DNA of 64,000 bases from Flaviflagellibacter sp963786225 (GCA_963786225.1 CAWAYQ010000024.1:94133-158132); one strand, 5' to 3'. Counted from the stretch's first letter, positions 19,536 to 29,591 are shown. The notes: generated by a model not told the origin, from the letters alone. Made by a program: numbers and translations.

Positions 19536-21785
19536 TTGGCCGTAGAAATACTCACCGCCAATTCGGGGGCGCAAAGCGAATCACCGTCGGCCACACCGGC
19601 CGGCCCGTCGCGATTCGGCGCAGTCATCCTGGTTCTGGCGCTTCTGGCGACTTTGACGACCTTTCTGGTGCTGGCCGGCCTGACGCCGCTCTCGCCGACC
19701 CACAATGTCGTCGTCACCATGCTGTGCATCAATGCCGCGTTCGGCACTCTGCTGCTCGGCATCATCTCATGGCAGGCGCGGGCGCTGGTGCTTGCCCGCC
19801 ACCGCAAACAGGCCGGCGCCAAGCTTCATCAGCAGGTTATTCTTCTGTTCGGCATCATCGCCGTGACCCCGGCGCTGCTTCTTGCGGCGGTCGCCGTGGT
19901 GACGCTCGACCGCGGGCTCGATCAATGGTTTTCGACCCGGGCGCGCACCATCGTCGATAACGCGCTCGTCGTCTCGCGCGCCTATCTTGAGGAGCAGTTC
20001 CGCACCATTCGCGCCGAGACGCTCGCGATGGCGAACGACCTCAACCGCGAACGCGCGCTTTATGAGACCGACCGGGCACGCTTCCGCGATCTCGTCACTG
20101 TTCAGTCGACCATCCGCGGCATGCAGGCGACCTACGTCCTGAAGCGCGATCTCACCGTCGTCGAGCGCGCGACCAATGACGGCGGCCGGCCGATGCAGAT
20201 GCCGCCGCCGAACGCGTTCGAGCAGGCGAGCGCGACCGAGCCCGCCATTCTGTCTCCGAACAGTCAGAACCTGATCGGCGCCGTCTACAAGCTCGCGGGG
20301 TTTGACGATCTGTGGCTGTTCGTGGTCCGCGCCGTCGACCCGCGCGCGACGCATTATCTCCGGATGACGGAGGCGGCAGCCGCCGAATATATCGCACTCG
20401 ACCGCCGCCGCTTCGGCGTCCAGGTCGCCTTCGGCCTCATGTATCTCGTCATAGGCCTGACGCTTTTGCTCGCCGCGATCTGGATCGGGCTCGCTTTCGC
20501 CAATCGTCTTGTCTCGCCCATCAGCCGTCTCATCGGCGCGGCCGATCAGGTCGCGGCCGGCAATCTGTATGTGCAGGTGCCGCACGGAAAAAGGGAAGGC
20601 GATCTCGGCGGTCTTTCGGAAACATTCAACCGCATGACGGCGCAGCTTCGCACCCAGCGTAACGCGCTGCTGGAAGCCAGCGAGCAGATCGACGAACGGC
20701 GCCGCTTCACCGAGGCCGTTTTGTCCGGTGTCACGGCCGGCGTCATCGGTTTGACCAGCGACGGCCGTATCACCCTCGTCAACCGCACGGCGGGTCACCT
20801 CATCGGCACCACCGAGGAGGAGATGCTCAATCGTCCGATCCTCGACATCGCTCCCGAACTCGGGCCACTGGTCGATGAAGCCGTGACCGGGCGCAGCCGC
20901 CTGGTGCAGGGAACCGTCACATTGGCGAGGGCCGGCCGCGAGCGCACCGTCAACGTCCGCGTCACGAAGGAACAGTCGGGCGCGCCCGAGCACGGCTATG
21001 TCGTCACGCTCGACGACATCACCGATCTCGTTTCCGCCCAGCGCACCTCGGCATGGGCGGATGTGGCGCGGCGTATCGCGCACGAGATCAAGAACCCCCT
21101 GACGCCGATCCAGCTTTCGGCCGAGCGCATTCGCCGCAAATACGGAAAGTATATCGTCGAGGATCGGGATATCTTCGACCAGTGTACGGACACGATCGTT
21201 CGCCAGGTCGAGGATATCAAGCGCATGGTGGACGAGTTCTCCTCGTTTGCCCGCATGCCCAAGCCCGTGATCGAGGCCGAGGACGTGTCGGAAACCGTAC
21301 GCCAGGCCGTCGTGATGATGCGAATGGGAAACCCGGAGATTACGATCGATCTTTCCGTTCCGGAAAGGCAGCTTGTGGCGCGCTTCGACCGCCGTCTTCT
21401 GTCGCAGGCGGTCACCAATATCGTGAAGAATGCCGCGGAGAGCATTGCCGCCGTTGCCGACGAGGAGCGCGGCGAAGGCCGTATCGCCATCGAGGTTCGC
21501 GCCGAACGCGGGCGTGTCGTGATTACGGCGACCGACAACGGCATGGGCCTGCCCGAAGAAAACCGCAGCAGGCTGCTCGAACCCTACATGACCACGCGCG
21601 AGAAGGGCACGGGCCTCGGTCTCGCGATCGTTACGAAGATTTTGGAAGAACACGGCGGTGGCATCGAACTCGGCGATGCCCCAGCCGTGGCTTTGGGAGG
21701 ACGCGGCGCGCGGGTGACCTTGTGGTTCCCGCTCGGCGTGATGGCGGACACGGAAAACCAATCGAAGGCGGATGCTGAGGCATGA
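19536..21785 (+). CDS. ntrY: Membrane sensor histidine kinase NtrY
   Basis: A 749-residue kinase with three or four N-terminal transmembrane helices (about residues 25-50, 60-85, 105-130 and 290-315), HAMP (about 315-370), PAS (about 380-490), phosphoacceptor histidine in IAHEIKNPLTP (about residue 514) and the ATPase domain (DNGMGLPEE, GTGLGLAIV). With NtrX it senses nitrogen or redox state. TTG start after AGGGGCAGGA. There are 104 bases between ntrC and ntrY, enough for a promoter. Confidence 0.94.
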   Translation: MAVEILTANSGAQSESPSATPAGPSRFGAVILVLALLATLTTFLVLAGLTPLSPTHNVVVTMLCINAAFGTLLLGIISWQARALVLARHRKQAGAKLHQQVILLFGIIAVTPALLLAAVAVVTLDRGLDQWFSTRARTIVDNALVVSRAYLEEQFRTIRAETLAMANDLNRERALYETDRARFRDLVTVQSTIRGMQATYVLKRDLTVVERATNDGGRPMQMPPPNAFEQASATEPAILSPNSQNLIGAVYKLAGFDDLWLFVVRAVDPRATHYLRMTEAAAAEYIALDRRRFGVQVAFGLMYLVIGLTLLLAAIWIGLAFANRLVSPISRLIGAADQVAAGNLYVQVPHGKREGDLGGLSETFNRMTAQLRTQRNALLEASEQIDERRRFTEAVLSGVTAGVIGLTSDGRITLVNRTAGHLIGTTEEEMLNRPILDIAPELGPLVDEAVTGRSRLVQGTVTLARAGRERTVNVRVTKEQSGAPEHGYVVTLDDITDLVSAQRTSAWADVARRIAHEIKNPLTPIQLSAERIRRKYGKYIVEDRDIFDQCTDTIVRQVEDIKRMVDEFSSFARMPKPVIEAEDVSETVRQAVVMMRMGNPEITIDLSVPERQLVARFDRRLLSQAVTNIVKNAAESIAAVADEERGEGRIAIEVRAERGRVVITATDNGMGLPEENRSRLLEPYMTTREKGTGLGLAIVTKILEEHGGGIELGDAPAVALGGRGARVTLWFPLGVMADTENQSKADAEA

Positions 21786-23152
21786 GTTCTGACATTCTGA
21801 TTGTGGATGACGAAGCCGATATTCGCGAACTGGTCGCGGGTATTCTCGCGGACGAGGGCTACAATACGCGCGTCGCGCGCAACAGCGATCAGGCCATAGC
21901 GGCCATCGAAGAACGGCGGCCGCATCTCATCTTCCTCGACATCTGGCTGCAGGGCTCAAAGCTCGACGGCATGCAGATCCTCGACGTCATCAAGGAAAGC
22001 CATCCCGAGGTTCCCGTTGTGATGATCTCTGGCCACGGCAATATCGAAACCGCCGTCGCCGCCATCAAGAAGGGTGCCTACGACTTCATCGAAAAGCCGT
22101 TCAAGACCGACCGGCTGGTGCTTGTCGCGAGCCGCGCGCTCGACGCTTCGCGCATGCGCCGCGAACTGCGCGAACTGCGCCAGCAATCGGGACATGCCTC
22201 GCGTCTCGTCGGCAAAAGCTCGGTCATGAACCAGCTGCGTGCAACCATCGAACGCGTCGCGCCGACCAACAGCCGTGTCCTGATCTCCGGAGCTTCGGGC
22301 GCCGGCAAGGAACTCGCCGCACGCACGATGCATGCGCTGTCGATGCGCGCGAACGGTCCGTTCGTCGCGGTCAACGCCGCCGCGATCACACCCGAGAACA
22401 TGGAAACGGCTCTGTTCGGCGTCGAGGGCGACGGCAACGGCCGTGCCCGAACCGTCGGCGCGCTGGAAGAGGCCCATGGCGGTTCGCTGTTCATCGACGA
22501 GGTGGCGGACATGCCGCGCGAGACGCAGAACAAGATTCTGCGCGTTCTCGTCGATCAGAACTTTACGCGCGTCGGCGGTTCCGCACGCGTCACCGTCGAT
22601 GTCCGCATCATCTCCTCGACAAGCCGCGATCTACCCGCTGAGATCGCACTCGGCACATTCCGCGAGGATCTGTTCCACCGGCTCGCCGTCGTGCCGATCC
22701 GCGTTCCGGGTCTCGCCGAACGCCGCGAGGACATCCCGGAGAGCATCGATTATTTCCTGGAACAGATCGCTCTTCAGACCGGCCTCCCGAAACGGTTGAT
22801 CGGCGAGGACGCGCTTGCGGTTCTGCAATCCCACGACTGGCCGGGAAATGTCCGCCAGCTCCGCAACAATATCGAACGCCTGATGATCCTCGCCGGTGGC
22901 GAACCCGACGCCGTCATCACCGCGAGCATGCTGCCGTCCGAGATCGGCACAATGGTACCGCCGACGCCGAACGGAGCAGGCGGCGAGCAGCTGATGGGCA
23001 TGGCGCTGCGCGAAGCGCGCGAAGTGTTCGAACGGCAGTATCTGATGGCCCAGATCAGCCGCTTCGGCGGCAATATTTCCCGCACCGCCGAATTCATCGG
23101 CATGGAGCGCTCGGCGCTGCACCGCAAACTGAAGGCGCTCGAAATCGGGTGA
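21782..23152 (+). CDS. ntrX: Response regulator NtrX
   Basis: A 456-residue NtrC-like protein. Receiver (Asp in LIFLDIWLQGS), AAA+ domain with Walker A GASGAGKE, and a short C-terminal Fis-type DNA-binding segment (TAEFIGMERSALHRKL). The GAFTGA loop needed to remodel sigma-54 holoenzyme is absent; the equivalent place reads GVEGDGNGRARTVGA. NtrX in this group often lacks it and probably acts as a conventional regulator. Overlaps ntrY by four bases. Confidence 0.94.
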   Translation: MSSDILIVDDEADIRELVAGILADEGYNTRVARNSDQAIAAIEERRPHLIFLDIWLQGSKLDGMQILDVIKESHPEVPVVMISGHGNIETAVAAIKKGAYDFIEKPFKTDRLVLVASRALDASRMRRELRELRQQSGHASRLVGKSSVMNQLRATIERVAPTNSRVLISGASGAGKELAARTMHALSMRANGPFVAVNAAAITPENMETALFGVEGDGNGRARTVGALEEAHGGSLFIDEVADMPRETQNKILRVLVDQNFTRVGGSARVTVDVRIISSTSRDLPAEIALGTFREDLFHRLAVVPIRVPGLAERREDIPESIDYFLEQIALQTGLPKRLIGEDALAVLQSHDWPGNVRQLRNNIERLMILAGGEPDAVITASMLPSEIGTMVPPTPNGAGGEQLMGMALREAREVFERQYLMAQISRFGGNISRTAEFIGMERSALHRKLKALEIG

Positions 23153-23237
23153 TGAATCAGTGGGCGGCGATGACGCCGGAGCGGACCTGCGCTAAGCCGA
23201 AGGCGATGCGCGTGACGCGCATGTCAGCGGGAAGATC

Positions 23238-24614
23238 ATGAGAGTCGTGATTTGCGGAGCGGGGCAGGTCGGCTTCGGCATTGCCGAACGCCTCGCGGCC
23301 GAAGGCAACGACGTCTCCGTCATCGACGTCAACCCGCGTCTTGTCCAGTCGATTTCGGACAGCCTCGAGGTTCGCGGCTTCGTAGGCCACGGCGCGCATC
23401 CGGACGTGCTGGTACAGGCCGGGATCGAGCAGGCCGACATGCTGATCGCCGTTACGCAATCCGACGAGGTCAACATCGTCTCCTGCGAGGTCGCGAACAG
23501 CCTGTTCAACGTCCCGACCAAGGTCGCGCGCATCCGCGCTCAGAATTATCTCGCGCCCCAATGGGCGGAGCTGTTTTCCCGCGAGCATATGTCGATCGAT
23601 GTTGTGATCTCGCCCGAACTCGAGGTCGCCGAAGCCGTGCTGGGGCGTCTTGCGGTGCCTGGCGCTGCCGACACGGTAAGTTTCGCCGACGACAACCTTA
23701 TCGTCGCCGCGATCGAATGCCGTGACGATTGCCCCATCATCGATACGCCTTTGAGCCAACTCACCGAACTTTTCCCGGATCTGCGCGCGCGTGTCATCGG
23801 CATCAAGCGTGGCGAGCGGGTTTTTGCGCCCCGCAGCTTCGATATGATTGTTGCCGGAGATCTCGCCTACGTCGCGGCGGAAAAGGGTCAGCTTGGCCGG
23901 ACCTTGACGATCTTCGGCCGCGACGAACCGCCGGCCAGCCGCGTCGTTATCGCCGGCGGCGGCAATATCGGGGTCTACGTCGCGCGTGCCCTTGAGGAGC
24001 GGGTACGCGGTGCGTCGGTGAAGGTGATCGAGTCGAACGCCGCGCGCGCCCTGGAGATCGCGGACGATTTCAAGCGCGGGATAGTTCTCAACGGCAGCGC
24101 GCTCGACGATGCGCTGTTGCGTGAGGCCGATATCGGGCAGGCCGATACCTTCGTGGCCGTCACGAACGACGAGCGCGTCAACATTCTCTCCGCGGGCCTC
24201 GCAAAAAAGCTCGGCTGCCGCCGCAGCCTCTCCCTTGTCAATACGGTTACCTTCGCAAGCCTGATCGCCGATCTCGGTGTCGATATCCAGGTCAACCCGC
24301 GGGGCGTGACCGTTTCGCGCATTTTGCGTCACGTGCGGCGCGGCCGAATTCGCGCTTTGCATTCGCTTCATGAGGGCAGAGCCGAACTGATCGAAGCCGA
24401 GGCGATGGAAACCTCGCCGCTCGTCGGAGCGCCACTGCGCGAGCTCAATATGTTCGACGGCCTGCGCATCGGCGCGATTTATCGTGGGGGCAAGATAATC
24501 CTGCCGCACGGCGATACGGTGCTTCAGGCGGCCGATCGTGTCATCCTGTTCGCGGAAGCCGCGCGCGTGAAGCGCGTCGAGCAACTATTCCGCGTCAGTC
24601 TCGAGTTTTTCTGA
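23238..24614 (+). CDS. trkA: Trk potassium uptake regulatory subunit TrkA
   Basis: A 458-residue peripheral membrane protein with two RCK repeats. Each has an N-terminal NAD-binding motif (CGAGQVGFGIAERL near residue 6 and AGGGNIGVYVARAL near residue 238) and a following TrkA-C domain. It gates the TrkH/TrkG K+ channel. Its partner TrkH is not in the window. Confidence 0.94.
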   Translation: MRVVICGAGQVGFGIAERLAAEGNDVSVIDVNPRLVQSISDSLEVRGFVGHGAHPDVLVQAGIEQADMLIAVTQSDEVNIVSCEVANSLFNVPTKVARIRAQNYLAPQWAELFSREHMSIDVVISPELEVAEAVLGRLAVPGAADTVSFADDNLIVAAIECRDDCPIIDTPLSQLTELFPDLRARVIGIKRGERVFAPRSFDMIVAGDLAYVAAEKGQLGRTLTIFGRDEPPASRVVIAGGGNIGVYVARALEERVRGASVKVIESNAARALEIADDFKRGIVLNGSALDDALLREADIGQADTFVAVTNDERVNILSAGLAKKLGCRRSLSLVNTVTFASLIADLGVDIQVNPRGVTVSRILRHVRRGRIRALHSLHEGRAELIEAEAMETSPLVGAPLRELNMFDGLRIGAIYRGGKIILPHGDTVLQAADRVILFAEAARVKRVEQLFRVSLEFF

Positions 24615-24626
24615 AGGGAGCGCCCG

Positions 24627-25490
24627 GTGAGCCGCATCATTTATGTCAACGGACGGTACGTCCCCTATGCCGACGCAACCGTCCATGTCGAGGACCGCGG
24701 CTTTCAGTTCGCGGACGGCGTTTACGAAGTTTGCGAAGTGCGCGGCGCTCGCGTCATCGACGAAGTGCGCCATCTTGCGCGCCTGTCCCGCTCATTGCGC
24801 GAACTCGAAATTGCGCCCCCGATGAGCGATGCATGCCTGCGTGTCGTCCTGAGCGAAGTGCTGCGCCGCAACCGCGTGCGCGAGGGCCTCGTCTATCTGC
24901 AGGTGACGCGAGGCGCGGCGCGGCGCGACTTTCTGTTTCCGGCTCCGGACCTGCCGACGACCCTCGTCGTCATCGCACGCCAGGTCGATCCGTCGAAGGG
25001 CGAGAGCACGGCGGAGCAGGGCATCGCGGTCGTGACCTTGCCGGAAAGCCGCTGGGAGCGCGTCGACATCAAGACGACGGGGCTTCTGCCGAACGTGCTT
25101 GCGAAAATGCGCGCCAAGAATGCCGGCGCGCGCGAAGCCTGGTTCGTGGATCGCGACGGCTTTGTGACAGAGGGCGGCTCCAGCAATGCCTGGATCATCA
25201 GCGACGGCGATGTTCTGATTACCCGCCCCGCGGAAACCGGAATTTTGCGCGGCGTCACGCGCACGACTTTGCTTGATCTCGCACGGAAAGAAGGGCTTGG
25301 TGTTGAAGAGCGGCCCTTTACCGTCGATGAGGCTAAAGCCGCTAAAGAAGCTTTCATCACGTCCGCCACCACGATCGTAACGCCCGTTATCCAGGTCGAT
25401 ACGACATTGATCGGAGAGGGAAAGCCAGGTCCGCTCGTGCGGCGCCTGAGACGCGGCTTTCACTCTATAGCCGAATGGCGTGCAATCTAA
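24627..25490 (+). CDS. dat: D-amino acid aminotransferase (class IV PLP enzyme)
   Basis: A 287-residue fold-type IV aminotransferase. Signature parts include FQFADGVYEV, the PLP lysine in DIKTTGLLPN (about residue 149) and EGGSSNAWII (about 183-192). It would interconvert D-alanine and D-glutamate via 2-oxoacids; a branched-chain or aminodeoxychorismate-lyase role cannot be excluded within this fold. GTG start after GAAGGGAG, 12 bases after trkA. Confidence 0.85.
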   Translation: MSRIIYVNGRYVPYADATVHVEDRGFQFADGVYEVCEVRGARVIDEVRHLARLSRSLRELEIAPPMSDACLRVVLSEVLRRNRVREGLVYLQVTRGAARRDFLFPAPDLPTTLVVIARQVDPSKGESTAEQGIAVVTLPESRWERVDIKTTGLLPNVLAKMRAKNAGAREAWFVDRDGFVTEGGSSNAWIISDGDVLITRPAETGILRGVTRTTLLDLARKEGLGVEERPFTVDEAKAAKEAFITSATTIVTPVIQVDTTLIGEGKPGPLVRRLRRGFHSIAEWRAI

Positions 25491-25604
25491 GCTCTAGATT
25501 CACTTGCGAAACTCACTTTGCTTGCGTCTAATGCGCAGCGTAAAGTGTGATCAACCAACGCTTTGCGCGGCTGCTAAAAAGCGGACCCGGAGGACAATAA
25601 AAAT

Positions 25605-25853
25605 ATGGCCGACCGAGCCCAGAATCTTCAAGACACTTTCCTAAACTACGTCCGCAAGAACAAAATCCCGTTGACGATCTTCCTTGTGAACGGCGTTAAA
25701 TTGCAGGGTGTTGTCACTTGGTTCGACAATTTCTGCGTTCTCTTGCGCCGCGACGGCCATTCCCAACTGGTCTACAAGCACGCGATCTCGACGATCATGC
25801 CGGGTCATCCTATCTCCCTTTTCGAGGGAACGGATGACGAGAAGGCGGATTGA
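25605..25853 (+). CDS. hfq: RNA chaperone Hfq
   Basis: An 82-residue Sm-like protein with the two Sm motifs (KIPLTIFLVNGVKLQG and YKHAISTIMP). It forms a hexamer that pairs small RNAs with mRNAs. GGAGG lies before the start. Its stop overlaps the hflX start, the usual hfq-hflX pair. The 114 bases upstream hold the likely promoter. Confidence 0.97.
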   Translation: MADRAQNLQDTFLNYVRKNKIPLTIFLVNGVKLQGVVTWFDNFCVLLRRDGHSQLVYKHAISTIMPGHPISLFEGTDDEKAD

Positions 25854-27196
25854 CCGAACCACGCCGCAAGACCGCGACTGATCTGCCCCCGCCGCCCGGT
25901 GAGGGTGCGACGGGGCGCGCGATGGTCGTCGTTCCGCATCTCAGGGAAAGCAAAGCTGCCGCTGCCGCAAGTTTGCGCAGTCCGCAGGCGCGTCTTGAAG
26001 AGGCGATCGGTCTCGCGCGCGCGATCGATCTCGAAATCGTCGGTTCCGGTCTCGTGCCGCTGACGCAGATCCGTCCTGCGACCTATATCGGCACCGGCAA
26101 GGTGGAGGAGCTTGCCGGTCTCGTCCGCGCCGAAGAGGCCGAGCTTGTCGTGGTCGATACCGCGCTCTCGCCCGTTCAGCAGCGCAATCTGGAAAAAGCG
26201 TGGAACTGCAAGGTGCTCGACCGCACCGGCCTTATTCTGGAGATTTTCGGCCGGCGTGCGCGCACGAAGGAAGGCACGCTTCAGGTCGAGCTTGCGCATC
26301 TCAACTGGCAGAAGAGCCGGTTGGTACGATCCTGGACACATCTCGAGCGCCAGCGCGGCGGCTTCGGCTTTCTCGGAGGCCCGGGCGAAACGCAGATCGA
26401 ATCCGACCGTCGCGTCATCGGCGAGCGCATCCACAAGATCGAGCGCGAACTGGATCAGGTGCGCCGCACGCGCGGCCTTCACCGGTCGAGCAGGAAGCGC
26501 GTGCCGTATCCGATCGTCGCCCTCGTCGGCTACACGAATGCCGGCAAGTCCACTTTGTTCAACCGCATGACGAACGCCGACGTCATGGCCGAAGACATGC
26601 TGTTTGCGACGCTCGATCCGACATTGCGCTCCATCGATCTGCCGCACGGCACGCGGGTCATCATGTCGGATACGGTGGGCTTCATCTCCGATTTGCCGAC
26701 GACGCTCATCGCGGCATTCCGTGCGACGCTCGAAGAAGTGCTGGAAGCCGACGTCATCTTGCACGTACGCGACATCTCGCATGGCGACACGCAAGCCCAG
26801 GCGGCGGACGTGACCGGAATCCTGACCGAACTCGGCGTCGATCCGCATGGCGGAAAGCTGATCGAGATCTGGAACAAGATCGACGCGCTGGATGACGAAT
26901 CCGCTGCGCGATTGCGCGAAGTGGCAAAGCGCGAGAAGGGCGCCCTTGTGGTCGTGTCCGCGCTGAAGGGCGAGGGCGTGCCCGCTTTGCTCGACGAGAT
27001 CGAGGCGCGTGTGTCGTCCGGCCGCTCCACGCTGGATTTGGAAGTCCCAGGCAGCGACGGCGAAGGCCTGCATTGGCTTTACGAGCACACGGAAGTTCTG
27101 GATCGTACCGACGGGGAAGACGGCTCGCTGAAACTGCGTGTCCGTGTGCCGCCGGAACGAGCGGAGAGCGTGCGGCGGCGTTTCCTGCCCGTCTAA
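25850..27196 (+). CDS. hflX: Ribosome-associated GTPase HflX
   Basis: A 448-residue GTPase with an N-terminal HflX domain (about 30-200, including GGPGETQIESDRR) and a G domain with G1 GYTNAGKST, G3 DTVGF and G4 NKID. It splits stalled ribosomes. TTG start at 25850 overlaps the hfq stop by four bases. Convergent with mazG, sharing four bases at the stops. Confidence 0.95.
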   Translation: MTEPRRKTATDLPPPPGEGATGRAMVVVPHLRESKAAAAASLRSPQARLEEAIGLARAIDLEIVGSGLVPLTQIRPATYIGTGKVEELAGLVRAEEAELVVVDTALSPVQQRNLEKAWNCKVLDRTGLILEIFGRRARTKEGTLQVELAHLNWQKSRLVRSWTHLERQRGGFGFLGGPGETQIESDRRVIGERIHKIERELDQVRRTRGLHRSSRKRVPYPIVALVGYTNAGKSTLFNRMTNADVMAEDMLFATLDPTLRSIDLPHGTRVIMSDTVGFISDLPTTLIAAFRATLEEVLEADVILHVRDISHGDTQAQAADVTGILTELGVDPHGGKLIEIWNKIDALDDESAARLREVAKREKGALVVVSALKGEGVPALLDEIEARVSSGRSTLDLEVPGSDGEGLHWLYEHTEVLDRTDGEDGSLKLRVRVPPERAESVRRRFLPV

Positions 27197-28011
27197 AGCC
27201 TGCGCTCCGCGGCCTTCGCCGCGTCCCACAGTGCGTCCATCTCCGCGAGATCAGACTGTGCCGGCGTGCGGCCCAGTCTTGCCAGTTCGGCCTCGATGAA
27301 GCGGAAGCGCCGCTCGAATTTGGCATTCGCCCGGCGCAACGCCACTTCGGGATCGGCCTTCACGTGCCGCGCCAGATTGGCGACCGCAAACAGAAGATCG
27401 CCGATCTCGTCGAGCCGTTCTTCGTCGCTCGCATTGCCGTCGAGCGCTTCTTCGACTTCGTCCGCTTCCTCGCGAATTTTGTCGAGTACCGTACGTGCAT
27501 CGTTCCAGTCGAAGCCGACTGTGCCTGCTTTCGCCTGAAGCGCCACGGCGCGGGAGAGGGCGGGGAGGGCGGAGGGCACGTCGTCGAGCAGACCGGAATT
27601 TTGAGCCGTTCCGCGCTGCGCCGCGCGCTCGGTTTTTTCCTCGGCCTTGATCCGGTCCCACACGCGCTTGATCTCGTCCGGCGTCAGATCGCGGGTTTCG
27701 CCGAACACATGGGGGTGGCGGCGGATCAGTTTTTCGGTGATGGCCTGAACCACGTCCGGAAAGGCGAACACGCCGGTCTCTTCGGCCATGCGCGCATGAA
27801 AGACGACCTGGAGCAGGAGATCGCCCAGTTCCTCGCGCAGATCGTGGAGATCCTCGCGGGCAATGGCGTCGGCCACCTCCGCCGCTTCCTCGAGCGTGTA
27901 AGGTGCAATGGTCGCGAAGGTCTGTTTCAAATCCCACGCGCAGCCCGTGACGGGATCGCGCAGGGCGGCCATGATTTCGATGAGACGCGCAATGTCGCGG
28001 GAAGGGGTCAC
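27193..28011 (-). CDS. mazG: Nucleoside triphosphate pyrophosphohydrolase MazG
   Basis: A 272-residue protein with two MazG repeats (EEAAEVADAI..REELGDLLLQ around residues 45-75 and EADEVEEAL..DEIGDLLFAV around 178-205), each with the metal-binding acidic residues. It hydrolyses NTPs, and ppGpp-related roles are known in E. coli. The GTG at 28011 is chosen because AAGGAG sits five bases before it; an ATG at 28044 lacks such a site. Confidence 0.92.
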   Translation of the reverse strand: MTPSRDIARLIEIMAALRDPVTGCAWDLKQTFATIAPYTLEEAAEVADAIAREDLHDLREELGDLLLQVVFHARMAEETGVFAFPDVVQAITEKLIRRHPHVFGETRDLTPDEIKRVWDRIKAEEKTERAAQRGTAQNSGLLDDVPSALPALSRAVALQAKAGTVGFDWNDARTVLDKIREEADEVEEALDGNASDEERLDEIGDLLFAVANLARHVKADPEVALRRANAKFERRFRFIEAELARLGRTPAQSDLAEMDALWDAAKAAERRL

Positions 28012-28070
28012 GTCAGCTCCTTGGGGCGTTATCCTATGCGCCATGTTCGAGCCCGGGAGGCAAGAGCCGT

Positions 28071-28523
28071 TTGAAATTGGCCACGATCGGATATGAGGGC
28101 GCGCCGCAGGAGGCCGTGTTCGCCGCGCTGAAGGAGGCGGGTGTCGACCTTCTGGTGGATGTCCGCGCCGTCACCTCGTCGCGGCGGCCCGGCTTTTCCA
28201 AGAGGCATCTGGCATCCGGGCTGCCGGAGCAGGGGGTGGGCTATCTGCATCTGCGCGGCCTCGGCACACCGAAGGAAGGGCGCCTGGCCGCGCGTTCCGG
28301 CGACCTTGCGGCGCTAAAGCGCATCTTCGGAAAGCACATGAAAACCCCCGAAGCGCGCCACGATTACGAAGCTCTGCTCGGGCTTTTGCACGGGGGCAAG
28401 AAGATATGCCTAATGTGCTACGAGCACGATCCGGCCGAGTGTCACCGCACGATCATTGCCGAGCGGGTCCAGGAAGAGCTAGGACTGAGCGTCGAGCATC
28501 TGGTGCCCAGGACTGCCGCCTGA
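28071..28523 (+). CDS. DUF488 family protein
   Basis: A 150-residue protein with the DUF488 pattern: IGYEGA at the start, LVDVRAVTSSRRPGF and a C-terminal CYEHDPAECHR motif. The Cys and His residues suggest metal or nucleic-acid binding, but the role is unknown. TTG start preceded by GGGAGG. It is divergent from mazG. Confidence 0.85.
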   Translation: MKLATIGYEGAPQEAVFAALKEAGVDLLVDVRAVTSSRRPGFSKRHLASGLPEQGVGYLHLRGLGTPKEGRLAARSGDLAALKRIFGKHMKTPEARHDYEALLGLLHGGKKICLMCYEHDPAECHRTIIAERVQEELGLSVEHLVPRTAA

Positions 28524-28545
28524 AGCACCCATTCTGCAGGATATT

Positions 28546-29280
28546 ATGCCGAACAGCCTGAGCGCGTTCATTTCCGTCATCGTTCCCGCGCGAAATGAAG
28601 CCCGAAATCTCGACACCCTCGTCGACGAGATCCACACCGCCCTCGGCCCGCGCCGGCACGAAATCATCATCGTGGACGACGGTTCGACCGATGACACGCC
28701 GGACATGCTCGCCGCGAAGCGGGAACGCGGGGTGCCGGTGCGGCATCTGCGGCATTCGCGCTCTCTCGGCCAGTCCGGCGCGGTCCGCACCGGCGTCTGG
28801 GCCGCGCAGGGCGATTTCATCGTGACGCTCGACGGCGACGGTCAGAACGACCCTGCCTATATCCCCGCGCTCCTCGACGCGCTGGCCTCGGCCGGGCCCG
28901 ATGTCGGGCTCGCAATGGGTCGCCGGACAGGGCGCACGGACGGCGCGGTCAAAGGCCTCGCCTCACGCTTCGCCAACGGGCTGCGGCGCAGCCTGCTGAA
29001 CGATGACGCACTGGATTCCGGGTGCGGGCTCAAGGCCGTGCCGGCGGATCTCTTCCGCCGCCTTCCGTTCTTCGACGGCTGGCACAGGTTCACACCCGCT
29101 CTGGTGCGGCGGGAAGGGTACCGGATGGTGTGGATCGACGTGATCGACCGGCCACGCGGGCATGGCCGTTCGAATTATGGAATCTTCGATCGAGGGCTCC
29201 GCGGAGTGCTCGACCTGTTTGGCGTGTGGTGGCTCGCGCGGCGCTTCCGCGGACCGGCCGAAACGACCGAGGTTATGTGA
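28546..29280 (+). CDS. Family 2 glycosyltransferase (polyprenyl-phosphate sugar transferase type)
   Basis: A 244-residue GT-A enzyme with SVIVPARNEA, the DXD-like LDGDGQNDP and the VDDGSTDD motif, resembling dolichol-phosphate mannosyltransferase/ArnC enzymes but without C-terminal transmembrane helices. It likely charges a polyprenyl phosphate with a sugar for cell-envelope glycan modification. The stop overlaps the next gene, which encodes a small membrane partner. Confidence 0.85.
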   Translation: MPNSLSAFISVIVPARNEARNLDTLVDEIHTALGPRRHEIIIVDDGSTDDTPDMLAAKRERGVPVRHLRHSRSLGQSGAVRTGVWAAQGDFIVTLDGDGQNDPAYIPALLDALASAGPDVGLAMGRRTGRTDGAVKGLASRFANGLRRSLLNDDALDSGCGLKAVPADLFRRLPFFDGWHRFTPALVRREGYRMVWIDVIDRPRGHGRSNYGIFDRGLRGVLDLFGVWWLARRFRGPAETTEVM

Positions 29281-29591
29281 TGTTCGCCCAGTTCTCAGAA
29301 TGGCTTCACGAGGTTTTCGTGCGCGGCATCGACGGCTGGGCGCTGCTCGGCTTCGTCGCGCAGTTTCTTTTCATGATGCGTTTTATGGTGCAATGGCTGG
29401 CCAGCGAACGCGCCAAGAAATCCGTGCTTCCCGTGGCGTTCTGGTTTTTCTCGATCGGCGGCGGCGTGCTGCTGCTGATCTATTCCATCCAGCGCAAGGA
29501 CCCCGTGTTCATCGCGGGGCAGGCGCTGGGGCTCGTCATCTACACCCGCAATCTATGGCTCATCGCCATGGAGCGCCGGCAATCGGCCTAG
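29280..29591 (+). CDS. Small membrane protein with lipid-A-disaccharide-synthase N-terminal (LAB-N) domain
   Basis: A 103-residue protein with three hydrophobic helices (about 18-38, 46-70, 76-95) and the LAB-N pattern (FMMRFMVQWLASERAKKS, then GQALGLVIYTRNL). Such proteins usually pair with a family 2 glycosyltransferase and probably move or hold the lipid-linked sugar. The ATG at 29280 overlaps the stop of the glycosyltransferase gene. Confidence 0.88.
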   Translation: MFAQFSEWLHEVFVRGIDGWALLGFVAQFLFMMRFMVQWLASERAKKSVLPVAFWFFSIGGGVLLLIYSIQRKDPVFIAGQALGLVIYTRNLWLIAMERRQSA

